A stretch of DNA of 64,000 bases, from NCBI GenBank assembly GCA_008933765.1, contig WBUK01000007.1, forward strand, positions 81,939 to 145,938, written 5' to 3'. The notes beneath the pieces are model-generated. The model made no database searches. It had not been told where the DNA came from and saw nothing but the letters and a program-made list of their open reading frames with translations. This stretch comes from Ignavibacteriaceae bacterium (GTDB taxonomy: Bacteria > Bacteroidota > Ignavibacteria > Ignavibacteriales > Ignavibacteriaceae). The translations under genes were made by a program, and so were the position numbers. Shown here one piece after another: positions 47,430-57,300 of this stretch. The first letter of the stretch is position 1, and the number at the start of each line of letters is the position of its first letter.

Positions 47430-48449
47430 TCAGGCTTCTCTGAAACCACCGGTATTGAGTTCGTAAAAATAAACACCGCCGGGAAGCCCGGAAGCGTCAA
47501 AGTTAACTTCGTGATAGCCGGAATGAACCTCACCGTTCAGCAGGGTTTCAACTTTTTGTCCTAACGAATTGAAGACATTAAGCGTAATCTTGCCCGCCGT
47601 TGCCTTCGCCGTGAATGATGCTAACTCCACCGGTAAAAAATTATCCGCAGTATTTGAGTATTTTATGTCATCCAAAAAAATGTTAGCTACATTACCGGTT
47701 GATCTCTCACCATCAAATGTAAATGAATCTATATACGAATCGTCGGCTAACCTACTCTTTGGCAAATCCTGACCTACTTTTATACCATTAACCCAAAGGT
47801 CAAAAGTATTTGCAGGCACTGATTGGCGTCCGTCTTTGTAATAAATAGTATTTTTAGTGTTGTTACCGATTATATCAACAATATAATCATTCCCTTGCGA
47901 AAAAGGTGTACCATGGATAGTTAGAGCAGTATTTCTGTTAATAAATTTTGTAGTGATTGTATTATTGCCTTTTAACTCCCAACTAAGACATGTAAAAGTT
48001 TGCGTAAGCATAGCAGGATAATAACCTAAAGAATAAGAGTCCCCATCCCCAACGCAAAGCCGAAAATTCGATGAAAATGCGACACTGGTACCATCCCAAT
48101 TTCCAAACCGAATTCTGAAAGTTAAGGCAAATGTTTTTCCGGGAGTGTAATCATAAATTGAAAATTTGTTAATTGAACTATTCTGCGACGATCCAATCAT
48201 AAGGTATCTGTCTTTTCCGAATTGTATTGTTTGATTCTCCAAATATAAGCCACCTCCTTCGGTACTTACATACACCAAATCTTGCCCGGCACCCGGATCC
48301 GGTTGTGGCAAAAAAGTTGTTGAAAAGCTATTGTTTGAGGTAAAGGAGGCGTTTTTTCCTGTGCCAAAATCATAACTCCAGATTTGTGAAAACCCGGAAT
48401 TAGCGTAAAACCAAAAAATGAGTGATAAAAATATTAACCGTGTGTACAT
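47430..48449 (-). CDS. Exported protein with decayed T9SS sorting domain
   Basis: 339 residues. The signal peptide ends SGFSQ, and AGAGG precedes the ATG. The mature part (GGGLYLENQTIQFGKDRY, IVDIIGNNTKNTIYYKDG) is beta-rich and lectin-like in texture, not assigned. The C-terminus is abnormal. VELASFTAKATAGKITLN runs straight into VFNSLGQKVETLLNGE, so about 60 residues, including the whole NPFNPST strand seen in its relatives, are missing. The frame then stops at a TGA (47430-47432) after GGFREA, while the six next codons (KMILTK) and a TAA at 47409-47411 complete the usual ending in the same frame. It is probably no longer exported by T9SS. Confidence 0.75.
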   Translation of the reverse strand: MYTRLIFLSLIFWFYANSGFSQIWSYDFGTGKNASFTSNNSFSTTFLPQPDPGAGQDLVYVSTEGGGLYLENQTIQFGKDRYLMIGSSQNSSINKFSIYDYTPGKTFALTFRIRFGNWDGTSVAFSSNFRLCVGDGDSYSLGYYPAMLTQTFTCLSWELKGNNTITTKFINRNTALTIHGTPFSQGNDYIVDIIGNNTKNTIYYKDGRQSVPANTFDLWVNGIKVGQDLPKSRLADDSYIDSFTFDGERSTGNVANIFLDDIKYSNTADNFLPVELASFTAKATAGKITLNVFNSLGQKVETLLNGEVHSGYHEVNFDASGLPGGVYFYELNTGGFREA

Positions 48450-48950
48450 AATTACCTCTTGTTATAAAAACAATTAACTAAAAATGCTTACGGTCTCTCG
48501 TTGCGCAGGGATAACGGGTATTAAAATGCACCTAAATTTTAAAGATGCGGTTTTTATTTACCGGTTTTCCCTTTTTGCACGCCTCGGCTAAGGGTTAATT
48601 TCAGATCCATGTACTTTCCCGGTTGACTTAAGGAAAATTTTAATTGTTATCGTGTTATCCCGATCCTCCCACCGGAAAATTCTAATTTATTCCATAATCA
48701 AGAATTACCCTAATCGTAAATTAATAATTCCTTTTATATTTCAAATAATATTTCGGGTTTTTATTCATTAATGGCACGAATGTGCTTTAAAGCACAAAAC
48801 CCCGTCAGTTGTTCATACAAAACAACCAACGGGCTGAAAAATAAACAAGGTTAAATGAAATTAACCCAGGTTAAATCAAACTAAAACAAATTAACCCAAG
48901 TTAAACCGAATCAAAAAACACTAACCTAACTTAAAGAAAAAAGCCCCCCC
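48450..48950. other. Gene-free gap with palindrome and degenerate repeats
   Basis: No gene seen. It holds a perfect 14-bp palindrome GTGCTTTAAAGCAC (48782-48795), the hairpin listed separately, and from 48850 to 48935 several imperfect copies of a unit like aggttaaatcaaattaaccca just downstream of the 48951 gene's stop. Confidence 0.6.
48796..48835 (-). terminator. Possible terminator for the T9SS gene ending at 48951
   Basis: On the minus strand CCCGT-GTTGTT pairs with AACAAC-ACGGG across a 2x2 internal loop, followed by GTTTTG. The T run is short. Confidence 0.45.
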
Positions 48951-51803
48951 TTACTTCACAAGCACCATTTTCTTAAGTGCGCGGAAGTTTTCAGATTTCA
49001 GTTCATAAAAATAAACACCGGAAGTAAGGTTCGTAGCGTCGAACTGAACCGTGTGCTCGCCTGCCTGTATAAACCCGTTAGCTAAAACAGCTACCTTTTC
49101 GCCGAGAGTGTTATAAACATTGACGGCTACACTTCCCGAATAAGGAACAGCAAACTTAATAACCGTAACCGGGTTAAAGGGGTTAGGATAGTTATCGTAA
49201 AGTTTATAGTCGGAAACAACCGAACCGGCGGATTCAGTTTGAACGGAATTAACCACATCGACCCGGCAAGCCGAAGAAACCAACCCTTTCAAACCCGTTG
49301 AACCAATCGAAGTGCCGGCGCCGTTTGAGCGATCGATTGAAATCAACGAAGCAAACTCTGAACTTGTGCCCATAAAGCCGAACAAACCGCCGTGTTGGTC
49401 GAAAAATATGTCGCGTAAAGGCTTGTTTGTACCCAAATTTCCGACAAGCGAAGTGTCGCCCGTAGCGGGATTAACCCTCAAAACGGCATCCTTGCCCGAG
49501 CCAATCGGCTTAAAAATAGCCGCAAAAAGCTCGTTCGTGAAAGGCTCAAAAGCAATTGCAGCAACCGTCGTTTGTATGGTTGCAAGTTGGGTTACACTGT
49601 TTTCTTCTTCGTTATACTTAAACAACAAATTCCGTTTTGAAACAATATAAAACACACCGGAAGTGTCGAATGAAGCACCCGTTGCGTCTGAAAGCGGAAT
49701 TGTAGCCTTCAGATAAAATTTGCCGCTGTTTGCGTCCATCTTCCACAATTTTGAGTCGGTTAAAGAAGTAGTAAGCCCATACACAACCCCCGTTTTTGGG
49801 TTTGCTTCCATCGTTACAAAAGAAACGGAACCGGAGTACCCCACCTCCGTTGCCTCACCTGTGGATTTGTTGATCGAGAAAACTTTTCCTCCATCGGTTT
49901 GATTAGTAACTACCAAAACCTTGCCCGGCTGTGGGATGTTAAGATCGTAGGCTTCAACAGAAACAGGGATTTTCATCGTTTCGGCTGCATTACTTTCAAC
50001 CAAGATTGTATCGTTCTGAAAGCCTGTTTCATGTGGATCGCACACAACGGTTACAGCAAGGCTATCGAAAGAGCCGACAGTAACAGGAAAAGCTCCAAAC
50101 CCACCAAGCGAAAAGTTGCTGTTTTCGTTTGAAATTGAAGAAATCACCAAGGGATCGGTGCCCATATTAATCAGTTGTACGGTAACAGAATCGTGGTCAA
50201 CCCCCCGTTCAACAGTCTTAAAATCGATATTCTGCAACGAAGAGTGCAACGCAACACCGGGCATCGGCATCATCCTCACCAGCCCAATCCAGTTGCTCCA
50301 AATGCTGGTAACCGGCACAAATTCACTCATCATCCAGAAATTTTCGCCGGCGGGGTCAATCGCAATGCCAAGATAGTCCCCCCAACGGTTTCTGCCACCG
50401 CCATAGTCTTTGTTGTAGGTACTTACTCCCGGTTTCAGCAGATATGGCTGAGTGAAAGAAGTGTTGCCTGCCGCCTTCCCTACAAAATATGCACTAAGAA
50501 ACTCGTTATAGCTTGAACGCGTAGCCGTAAAAACAATGTTGCCGGCTTTGTCAACCGTTACTGCGGGGTAAGAGTACCAGGTTTGCGGCGTTCCGAATGT
50601 TAATTGCTCATCTATTGTAACAGTTTTTGGGTTAAACCGGCAAAAACGCACGCCTGAGTAGCCCGGGCTTTGCGGGTTGGCAACAGAGTGAACCAAATAG
50701 ATACTTCCATCCCGGTAAACAGGCTCGAAAGTAAGTTCTGAGCCACTTGACTCAACCGCCGTACCGCCGGGTTGTGCCGCTTGTGGGGGTGACTGATACC
50801 CCGTTACATTCAATATTGAGCCGTTAAGCGAAGGAACCCCGTTGTTATCATAAGTCATTCTGTAAACTGCATAAACGGTGCCCGAATAATAGGGCACATG
50901 CACAAAATACGCCGTATCCGAGGGTGTCAGCTGTACAACAGGACGGATATTGAATGCCTTTTGATTGCTGCCGGGTAAAGAGATGTTCCAGAAATCGTAC
51001 CACTTGCAGGTATCCGTGCTTGTGTAGTATAGATCGCTCTTTTTGATCGAACGGATTTTAGTGTACTGAAAATTACCCGCAAACGACCATTGATTTGCAG
51101 AAATGTAGAGTGCCGTTTCATCAAAGCCGACCCCCTGATAGTCGCCCCAATTCCCCGCAAATGTGTTGCCGTTCCACGATGACGGAACCAACCAGTTGCG
51201 CCAAGTCCCCACGGGGCTTGAAGTTTCGGAGACAGAGATTAAGAACGAGGCTGTTGGTGGCGAATCTTTCTGATCTAACCAAACCATCACCCACCTTTGC
51301 GCAAAATGATCGTAAAACACTTTCGGATCGAACGGGTCAACATGAAATGCCGAGAACCATGCAGCGGCGTCTATCCTTTTTATCAGGTTGCCCGATTTAT
51401 CCCAAATTGCAAAATCGGAGTTCACCACGCCGACAACATGTTCGGGCCCCACAGCCACATGTGGATCAGGCGGAATAGAGTTTGTTTCCGTAAGCCCCTG
51501 AAAATCTTTAAGCAGCACCACACCGCCGGCTTCTGTGCCGGCAGATGCGCCTTCGTTATAGATTTCCTTCTCTGTCGGCAGTCCGGGTGCCTGATTGTTG
51601 ATCCACGGCTCGCCTTTATACCGGATTTTGTTGTGCGTTTTTTCGATTTTCGGCATTTTAACAGCGGGCTGGTTGGTGAACGAGTTTGTTGATACGAACA
51701 CCCCACTGGGGTAGGCCCCCTGCTCAGGTCCCTGGTAAGTTTGGGAATATGCGCTGCCGATAAAAAGAAATAAAACTGCAATGGATAGTTTCGCGTGCTT
51801 CAT
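48951..51803 (-). CDS. T9SS-exported protein with Hydin-like domain
   Basis: 950 residues. The signal peptide ends GSAYSQ, and GAGG precedes the ATG. The first 500 residues are a beta-rich region with DPHVAVGPEHVVGVVNSDFA and repeated Trp/Asp-rich blades, probably a propeller. An ASPM/SPD-2/Hydin-type Ig domain follows (about 530-640; IDFKTVERGVDHDSVTVQLI, LVISSISNENSNFSL). A second propeller-like section comes next (VFSINKSTGEATEVGYSG). The end is a type A sorting domain (YKLYDNYPNPFNPVTVIKFA, KKMVLVK). It is likely surface exposed. No enzymatic motif is visible, and the biological role is unknown. Confidence 0.88.
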   Translation of the reverse strand: MKHAKLSIAVLFLFIGSAYSQTYQGPEQGAYPSGVFVSTNSFTNQPAVKMPKIEKTHNKIRYKGEPWINNQAPGLPTEKEIYNEGASAGTEAGGVVLLKDFQGLTETNSIPPDPHVAVGPEHVVGVVNSDFAIWDKSGNLIKRIDAAAWFSAFHVDPFDPKVFYDHFAQRWVMVWLDQKDSPPTASFLISVSETSSPVGTWRNWLVPSSWNGNTFAGNWGDYQGVGFDETALYISANQWSFAGNFQYTKIRSIKKSDLYYTSTDTCKWYDFWNISLPGSNQKAFNIRPVVQLTPSDTAYFVHVPYYSGTVYAVYRMTYDNNGVPSLNGSILNVTGYQSPPQAAQPGGTAVESSGSELTFEPVYRDGSIYLVHSVANPQSPGYSGVRFCRFNPKTVTIDEQLTFGTPQTWYSYPAVTVDKAGNIVFTATRSSYNEFLSAYFVGKAAGNTSFTQPYLLKPGVSTYNKDYGGGRNRWGDYLGIAIDPAGENFWMMSEFVPVTSIWSNWIGLVRMMPMPGVALHSSLQNIDFKTVERGVDHDSVTVQLINMGTDPLVISSISNENSNFSLGGFGAFPVTVGSFDSLAVTVVCDPHETGFQNDTILVESNAAETMKIPVSVEAYDLNIPQPGKVLVVTNQTDGGKVFSINKSTGEATEVGYSGSVSFVTMEANPKTGVVYGLTTSLTDSKLWKMDANSGKFYLKATIPLSDATGASFDTSGVFYIVSKRNLLFKYNEEENSVTQLATIQTTVAAIAFEPFTNELFAAIFKPIGSGKDAVLRVNPATGDTSLVGNLGTNKPLRDIFFDQHGGLFGFMGTSSEFASLISIDRSNGAGTSIGSTGLKGLVSSACRVDVVNSVQTESAGSVVSDYKLYDNYPNPFNPVTVIKFAVPYSGSVAVNVYNTLGEKVAVLANGFIQAGEHTVQFDATNLTSGVYFYELKSENFRALKKMVLVK

Positions 51804-51892
51804 TTTGCCTCGGTTTGTGCCTTTTATGAAATAAGGCGTTTTTTTTGATCTTTATTTTTATGAACAGAAAAATTTAGTCCTCTTTTTCCGAA

Positions 51893-51968
51893 AGTTCTAT
51901 GCCGACAGGGTTAAGTTCTATGCCGACAGGGTTAAGTTCTATGCCGACAGGGTTAAGTTCTATGCCGG
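51893..51968. repeat. 21-bp tandem repeat, 3.6 copies, abutting the M24 gene stop
   Basis: Identical units agttctatgccgacagggtta start at 51893, 51914 and 51935, and a partial copy begins at 51956 and ends at the stop codon of the peptidase gene. Confidence 0.95.
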
Positions 51969-53162
51969 TTATTTCAAAATGGGTACCACTTCCCACTGAC
52001 GCTCGCCGCCGGTTTGCTCAACCCGCCCATCCGGGTGAATGTAAACATCAATCTCAGAACGGACTCCGAAATCACCCGTTAAATAAATCCCCGGTTCAAT
52101 CGAAAAAGAAGTGCCGGGAAGTATCAGGCGCATATCTTTTGTTTCATAGTTATCGTTGTGGGGGCCCGTTCCGTGCAAATCGGTTGTGATTGAGTGCCCC
52201 GTTCTGTGTACGAAATATTCACCGTAGCCGGCATCTTCAATCACCTTGCGGGCGGCTGCGTCAACCTCCCACCCCCGGAGTTCTTCTCCATTTGCGAAGC
52301 GCTCGGAAACCAAGTTGAAAGCTGCCTCGCGGGCATCCCGCACTATATTGAAAATTTTAACATATCGCTCGGGAACCTCCGTGCCGACGAAGCCCGTCCA
52401 GGTTATATCCGCCCAAACGCCGTTCTCTTTGTTTGGTTTTGCCCAAAGATCGAGGAGTACGAAATCGTCTTTTTTAATCAAATCCCACACTTCAGGAGTT
52501 GGCGAATAGTGCGGGTTAGCACCATTTCCGTTCACACCCACAATAACCTCGTGGTCGGTAACGAAGCCGCGTCTTTCAATTTCGTGCATAATCAACTTTT
52601 GCACTTCGTATTCGTTCGTGCCGCCTTCGTTGTTGATTTTATCTTTGATGAATTTCCAGCAAATATCGACGATGTCGGTAAGAGCGTGCGCCACCGGGAT
52701 GTTATCTTCATACTGCTCCCGGCTCCAAACGGCTGTAAATTCCGTTAGAAGATCGCCGCTTGAAACGATTTCCACACCGAATTTTTTCAGATATTCGTAA
52801 GTGCCCGCATCCAATTTTGAAAGATATGGAATTGCGTTCATCGGCGAGTATTCCATTGCTATTTTTTTCACCCCCCTCAGGAGTGAGCCGATTATCTCCT
52901 CAAGGGAAGTGCGGCTGCTGTAAGGGTGAAGCTCGCCCGGAAGGTGCGCCAGATTGTGAAGTTCAATAGCCATCGCTACTTTGTGCGGAACCCCCTCAGC
53001 TGGTATGAAATAGAAAAAACGACGCGTTAAGTGTGCTTTCGGCGAAATTTCCAAAACGCTGAGCGCAAGATCGTTCGAGCCGCGGAAATCGTAGAAGAGC
53101 CAGCCGTCAAGCCCGTTCTTTTTTATCAGGCTTTGCAGTTTTTGAATTTTTTCCTGTGTCAT
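51969..53162 (-). CDS. M24 family aminopeptidase P-like metallopeptidase
   Basis: 397 residues from the ATG at 53162; a TTG nine bases earlier is unlikely. The N-terminal creatinase-like domain (GLDGWLFYDFRGSNDLALSV) is followed by a pita-bread catalytic domain with five metal ligands visible: Asp in VLLDLWAK, Asp in WADITWTG, His in RTGHSITTDLHG, Glu in SIEPGIYL and Glu in RSEIDVYI. It removes N-terminal residues before proline in the cytoplasm and complements the secreted proline peptidases. The region downstream of the stop is a 21-bp tandem repeat. The histidine kinase gene lies downstream of its neighbour on the same strand, with 190 bp between the two genes. Confidence 0.93.
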   Translation of the reverse strand: MTQEKIQKLQSLIKKNGLDGWLFYDFRGSNDLALSVLEISPKAHLTRRFFYFIPAEGVPHKVAMAIELHNLAHLPGELHPYSSRTSLEEIIGSLLRGVKKIAMEYSPMNAIPYLSKLDAGTYEYLKKFGVEIVSSGDLLTEFTAVWSREQYEDNIPVAHALTDIVDICWKFIKDKINNEGGTNEYEVQKLIMHEIERRGFVTDHEVIVGVNGNGANPHYSPTPEVWDLIKKDDFVLLDLWAKPNKENGVWADITWTGFVGTEVPERYVKIFNIVRDAREAAFNLVSERFANGEELRGWEVDAAARKVIEDAGYGEYFVHRTGHSITTDLHGTGPHNDNYETKDMRLILPGTSFSIEPGIYLTGDFGVRSEIDVYIHPDGRVEQTGGERQWEVVPILK

Positions 53163-53277
53163 GGTGTGCAACCTATTTATCAGTTTACAAAATTATCAAT
53201 TTTTTGTTTTTTTAGCTTTTGGAGAGCCACTGTTTGCCGTTTGCAATTTTTAATGTTTGATCCGGCAAAGAGTGCCC

Positions 53278-53372
53278 TTTATTTAATATTAACTTAAAAC
53301 TTAACAGTAACCCCCTGTTGGCAAGTGTAATGTTAACTTTATTTGTTGTTAACTTAAAACTTAACAGTAACC
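53278..53372. repeat. 60-bp-spaced duplication of the histidine kinase 3' end
   Basis: The last codons of the kinase gene (53349-53372) recur exactly over 24 bp at 53289-53312, with partial similarity extending to 53278 and 53338. Confidence 0.9.
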
Positions 53373-54100
53373 ACAGTGCCGGCTTCTTTTTGTGACTGAA
53401 GCGAGATTTCAAACCCGTTGAGATCGCAGAAACCTTTCGTAACCGCCAGCCCCAAACCCATTCCATCGAACGAGCGGGAGTACCCTTTTGACTCCTGAAC
53501 AAACGGCTGAAATATATTATCAAGAAGGTTTTCTTCAATCCCTATTCCGGTATCAACCACCGAGACCACCAACCCGGCAGAGTCTGTGCGTTTAATATCC
53601 ACCTCTATTACCCCTTTCTCGGTGAATGCAACGGCGTTTTCAATCAAATTTTTTAAAATCTGGCGCACCGAGTATTTATCGGCAGAAATTTCAGTGTTTA
53701 AGGTGGTTGAGTTAATAACCAAGCGCACACCCTTAGCCTCAGCGGTGGTTTTGTACGAAGCAAAAAGTGCAGCCAGCACATCCTGAAACAGATCGAATTT
53801 CTCCGTTTTAAGGTGATAAGTTCCCGACTTAAGCGCAGCGTAATCAACCAGAAGATCGATCGTGCGCGCCAGTCGCTCACTTTCATCGATCATTATCGAA
53901 GTGAGGCGATTTATGTCTTTGTGGTTGAATATGTTAAGTTCCTGCTGCAACTGATGTGCAGCCTGCTGCAGCGCATTTACAGGGGTACGAATTTCGTGCG
54001 ATATTTTCGCAAAAAACTCGTTGATTAACTCCATTGCCTGCTCGTTGGTTGCGGTTCCTTCAGAGCCGGTATCCACTAAACTTACAATACTCTTTTTCAT
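53354..54100 (-). CDS. Histidine kinase core without sensor domain
   Basis: 248 residues from the ATG at 54100. About 25 N-terminal residues precede a HisKA domain with the phosphoacceptor in FFAKISHEIRTPVNALQQAA, and an HATPase domain with N box (LKNLIENAVAFTEKG), G1 (DTGIGIEENLLDNIFQPFVQ) and G2 (SFDGMGLGLAVTKGFCDLNG), ending GTVVTVKF. All catalytic motifs are intact. There is no PAS, GAF, receiver or transmembrane segment. No response regulator is adjacent. It may be recruited by a separate sensor subunit or be the remnant of a longer gene. Confidence 0.9.
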   Translation of the reverse strand: MKKSIVSLVDTGSEGTATNEQAMELINEFFAKISHEIRTPVNALQQAAHQLQQELNIFNHKDINRLTSIMIDESERLARTIDLLVDYAALKSGTYHLKTEKFDLFQDVLAALFASYKTTAEAKGVRLVINSTTLNTEISADKYSVRQILKNLIENAVAFTEKGVIEVDIKRTDSAGLVVSVVDTGIGIEENLLDNIFQPFVQESKGYSRSFDGMGLGLAVTKGFCDLNGFEISLQSQKEAGTVVTVKF

Positions 54101-54203
54101 CTTATTCCACAACCTTTCATCTGAATTTTGTCATTTTGTAATAACTTCTCTCACTTAAAATCACAGCCTCCACTACCTGCTTTCTTTTTTTTACACTTTT
54201 TTA

Positions 54204-54313
54204 TCTGTCTCATTTCAACAGCAGCATTTTATTACATTTTTTGTTCTGTCTCATATTAATTACAACATCTTATCCCAAACTTTTGTTCTGTCTCATTTCA
54301 ACAGCAGCATTTT
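54204..54313. repeat. 41-42-bp tandem repeat made from the amylase gene 3' end
   Basis: A 27-bp sequence starting tctgtctcatttcaacagca is perfect at 54204-54230 and 54287-54313, with a degraded copy at 54245. The 54287 copy covers the stop and the last codons (KKMLLLK) of the alpha-amylase gene. Confidence 0.9.
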
Positions 54314-57300
54314 TTTTACTTCGTTAAACTTAGGCGTAACTAACTGATAGAGGTATATTCCACTTGAAAATTGCGACATATCCACCGTTACAGTCCAGAC
54401 ACCCGCTCCCCTTTCTTCATCTAAAATAGTTAAAATTTCCCTTCCGAGCAAATCGAACACTTTCAATTTAACGGGCGAAGCCTCCGGCAATGAGAACCTG
54501 ATAACCGTAGAAGGATTGAACGGATTCGGGAAATTCTGCTCCAAAGCATATTTTTTCGGCAGTTCACCCCCCTGTTGCTCTTTCAAATCTGTTATAAACA
54601 GCGTTGGGTCGGGCAAGCCGTCACCGTTTTTATCGGGCTGAATAACTGCAAGATTTATCAGGGAGTCGGGTCCGGCGTTGCCGTTAACATCCGGGTTGTC
54701 AGGAGCGGAGTCACCCGCACCGTAGTTAAGCCCGCCGGCAATAACTGCAACCACTTTCAGCTCAACACCCGGAGGCAGCAGCCCAACGCCAAGCCCGTAG
54801 AGGTCGTTCCACGCCACCGCCATTTCGGCACCGTATGCGTTTGCGCCCCGTTTACCGTTTATTTTGTCGCTCATGTTTTCGCTTGTACTGTCAACAATTT
54901 TGTAAAGCCCGGGTGCGGTCAGGTAGTATGCCGGAAAGAAGAAATCGATCCCGTTCTGCGGTCTGAACCTGAAGTTTTTCGGATAATCGCCGCGGTATCC
55001 ATGTTGCGAGTTGAAGTTTGTAATCCCACCCGGCAAGCCGGCATCGAGATAGAGAATCATCGTATTGTAGTTGTCATCCAACTTATAATCAATTCCAAAA
55101 TAGAGAGAATCGGCATCCCAGGTAGAGTAAATTCCGAAAAGTTCGTTGTTCACGGTATCGGTTGAACTCCAGAAACTGTCGTCCGGAGAGTCCGCAACAA
55201 TCAGCCACTCGTCGCGCCAGTCTGCTTCACCTTTAATAATGTTTCCGTCGATAACCGGTTTACCGTATGTGGCAATCAGGGTATCCAAATTGGCTTTCAC
55301 CGTAAGCGCGAAATTTGCTTCGGCGAAAGCGCCTTTGTAATCAGTTACTTTCAGCTTGATTGGGTAATAGCCGGTGTCGTTTAGTGAAGGCGTACCGACG
55401 ATTGCGCCCGTTTTTGGGTTAACATTCAGGAAATTGGGCGCTTGTGCAAAGAAAAACCTAAGTGAATCACCATCCGGGTCGGAAGCAACTGCACGATATT
55501 CGAAACGAACTGTAGCCTTTATTGTTGTGTCAGGAATAGCGCTAATCTCAGGCGGCAGGTTGAACAAAACCGATATGCTGAATGTATCTTTCACCGAGAA
55601 ACCCTGAGGATCTGAAACCTGAAGAACAACAGCGACACTTCCCGTATCGGAAAAAGCGGGTGTGCCCGAAATTAACCCGGTTGTGCCTACTGACATCCAG
55701 GCCGGGTTGCCTGAAAGTGAGTAACTCAGCAGCGTGTCGTTGGCGTCGGATGCCTGAACCTGATAAGAAAAAGCGGAATTTGTGTAGCCGACCTGATCGG
55801 GTACGGGCAGCAAAACGGGCGGGGCGTTCAGCGAGCCGGTCGTGTCAGGTACATAGATGGTGTAGCTGCGGGGCGGTGCCCAAAACTTAATTCTGTTGGG
55901 TCCCCCGATTCCCGTGGTTACCTGTTTGTTTACATCGTGCCCCGTGTAGTCCTTGTACCAGGTGCCGACGGGCAGATCGGTATCCACCCAAACATCGATC
56001 CATTGCGTTGGGTTGTCGTTGATAATTATATAGCCGCCGGGTTGGCTTTGGTAGCCGTTTCTGCGCGCAACGAAGATATCTTTTGAAAGTGTCGCCTGAT
56101 CCTGGTTGCCGTCTTCACGGATATACCACGGGTTCAAGCCGCTTCGTTTTGTTGTTCCCCCGCGGAGGAAATTTTGGCGAATCCAAATCAGTGTGTCGAT
56201 TTTGCCTGCAAGCCCGTAGTCAAAATAATCTTTGAAAAACACAGAGGGCCGCCCTTCGGAAAAGATGATGTATGCGTAGCCCAGCTCTTTGTTGTAGATT
56301 ACGGGGTCGTGCCCGTTATCGATTGAGCCATCCCACCCTTGGCGGTCGAAATCGTGATTTTCAAGAAATGTAGCCACATCATAGCCTGAGAAGCCGGAGT
56401 TAATCAGCCCGGCGCCATCTAACAGGTTCATATCGAATCCGCCGCCCGTGCTGTTGCACATCTCTTTAAGCGTGTAGCGCAGCGGGAAATCGAACATTGC
56501 GACATTGGCTCCGTTCTGATATTTTGCAACTTGCAGCCAGTTACCGATTTCCGAGGTTGAGCCCCAAAGCTCGGCGACGGCGTAGCCACCGGTGTTTGAG
56601 CCGTTAAGCCATTGTGCCATGAAAAACGGATCGATCGATTTAACCGCATCCAAGCGGAAACCATCAAAACCGAGCGTTTCGCGCAAATATCTCCCCCAGG
56701 CGATCAGTGAATCACGAACTGCCGGCTTTTTGTGGTCTAACCAGTCACCGAAACGGAAAATTGGGTCGGTTTGTATGAAAAGCGGATCAACCGAGCAGTT
56801 GGTTGCGTTCGGGTAAAATGACGACGGGCTTTTTTTGAATCTGCCGCTGCCCGAAGGATAGTTGAAAAGAAGATATGCTGAATCCGGGACGATGTAGTTG
56901 CCGTTATAGATTGGCCGGCATTCGTAAGGCAGCCTTTCCTCGCCGCCCATCATGTGACGGAGGACTGCGTCAGCAAATACTTCCATACCAACCGCATGGA
57001 AAGAATTGATGGCGTTTTTAAGCTCTTCTTTGCTTCCAAAACGGGTTTCACGGCTTCCTTTTTGGTTGTAGTCGCCAAAATCGTAGTGATCGTAAGGGTC
57101 GTAACCCATCGAAAAACCACCACCCGCACCTTTCACCGGGGATGGGAACCAGATTGCGCCAAAACCCGCCGAGGCTAAACGGGTGGAAATTGCAGCGAGG
57201 GAATCCCACCAGATACCTTCCGGAGGTGAGTTCCAGTAAAATCCCTGCATAAAAACATCCGATTTGTGTGATTGTGCAAGTGGTTGAAGCCTCTTCCCGA

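Noticed and set aside
47430..47432. TGA as a selenocysteine codon in the exported protein
   Set aside because: It lies six codons from the end of a sorting domain, not at a catalytic site, and no SECIS-like hairpin follows; a nonsense mutation is simpler.
51899..52189. Plus-strand ORF beginning MPTGLSSMPTGLSS
   Set aside because: It is created by the 21-bp repeat and then runs antisense through the M24 peptidase gene.
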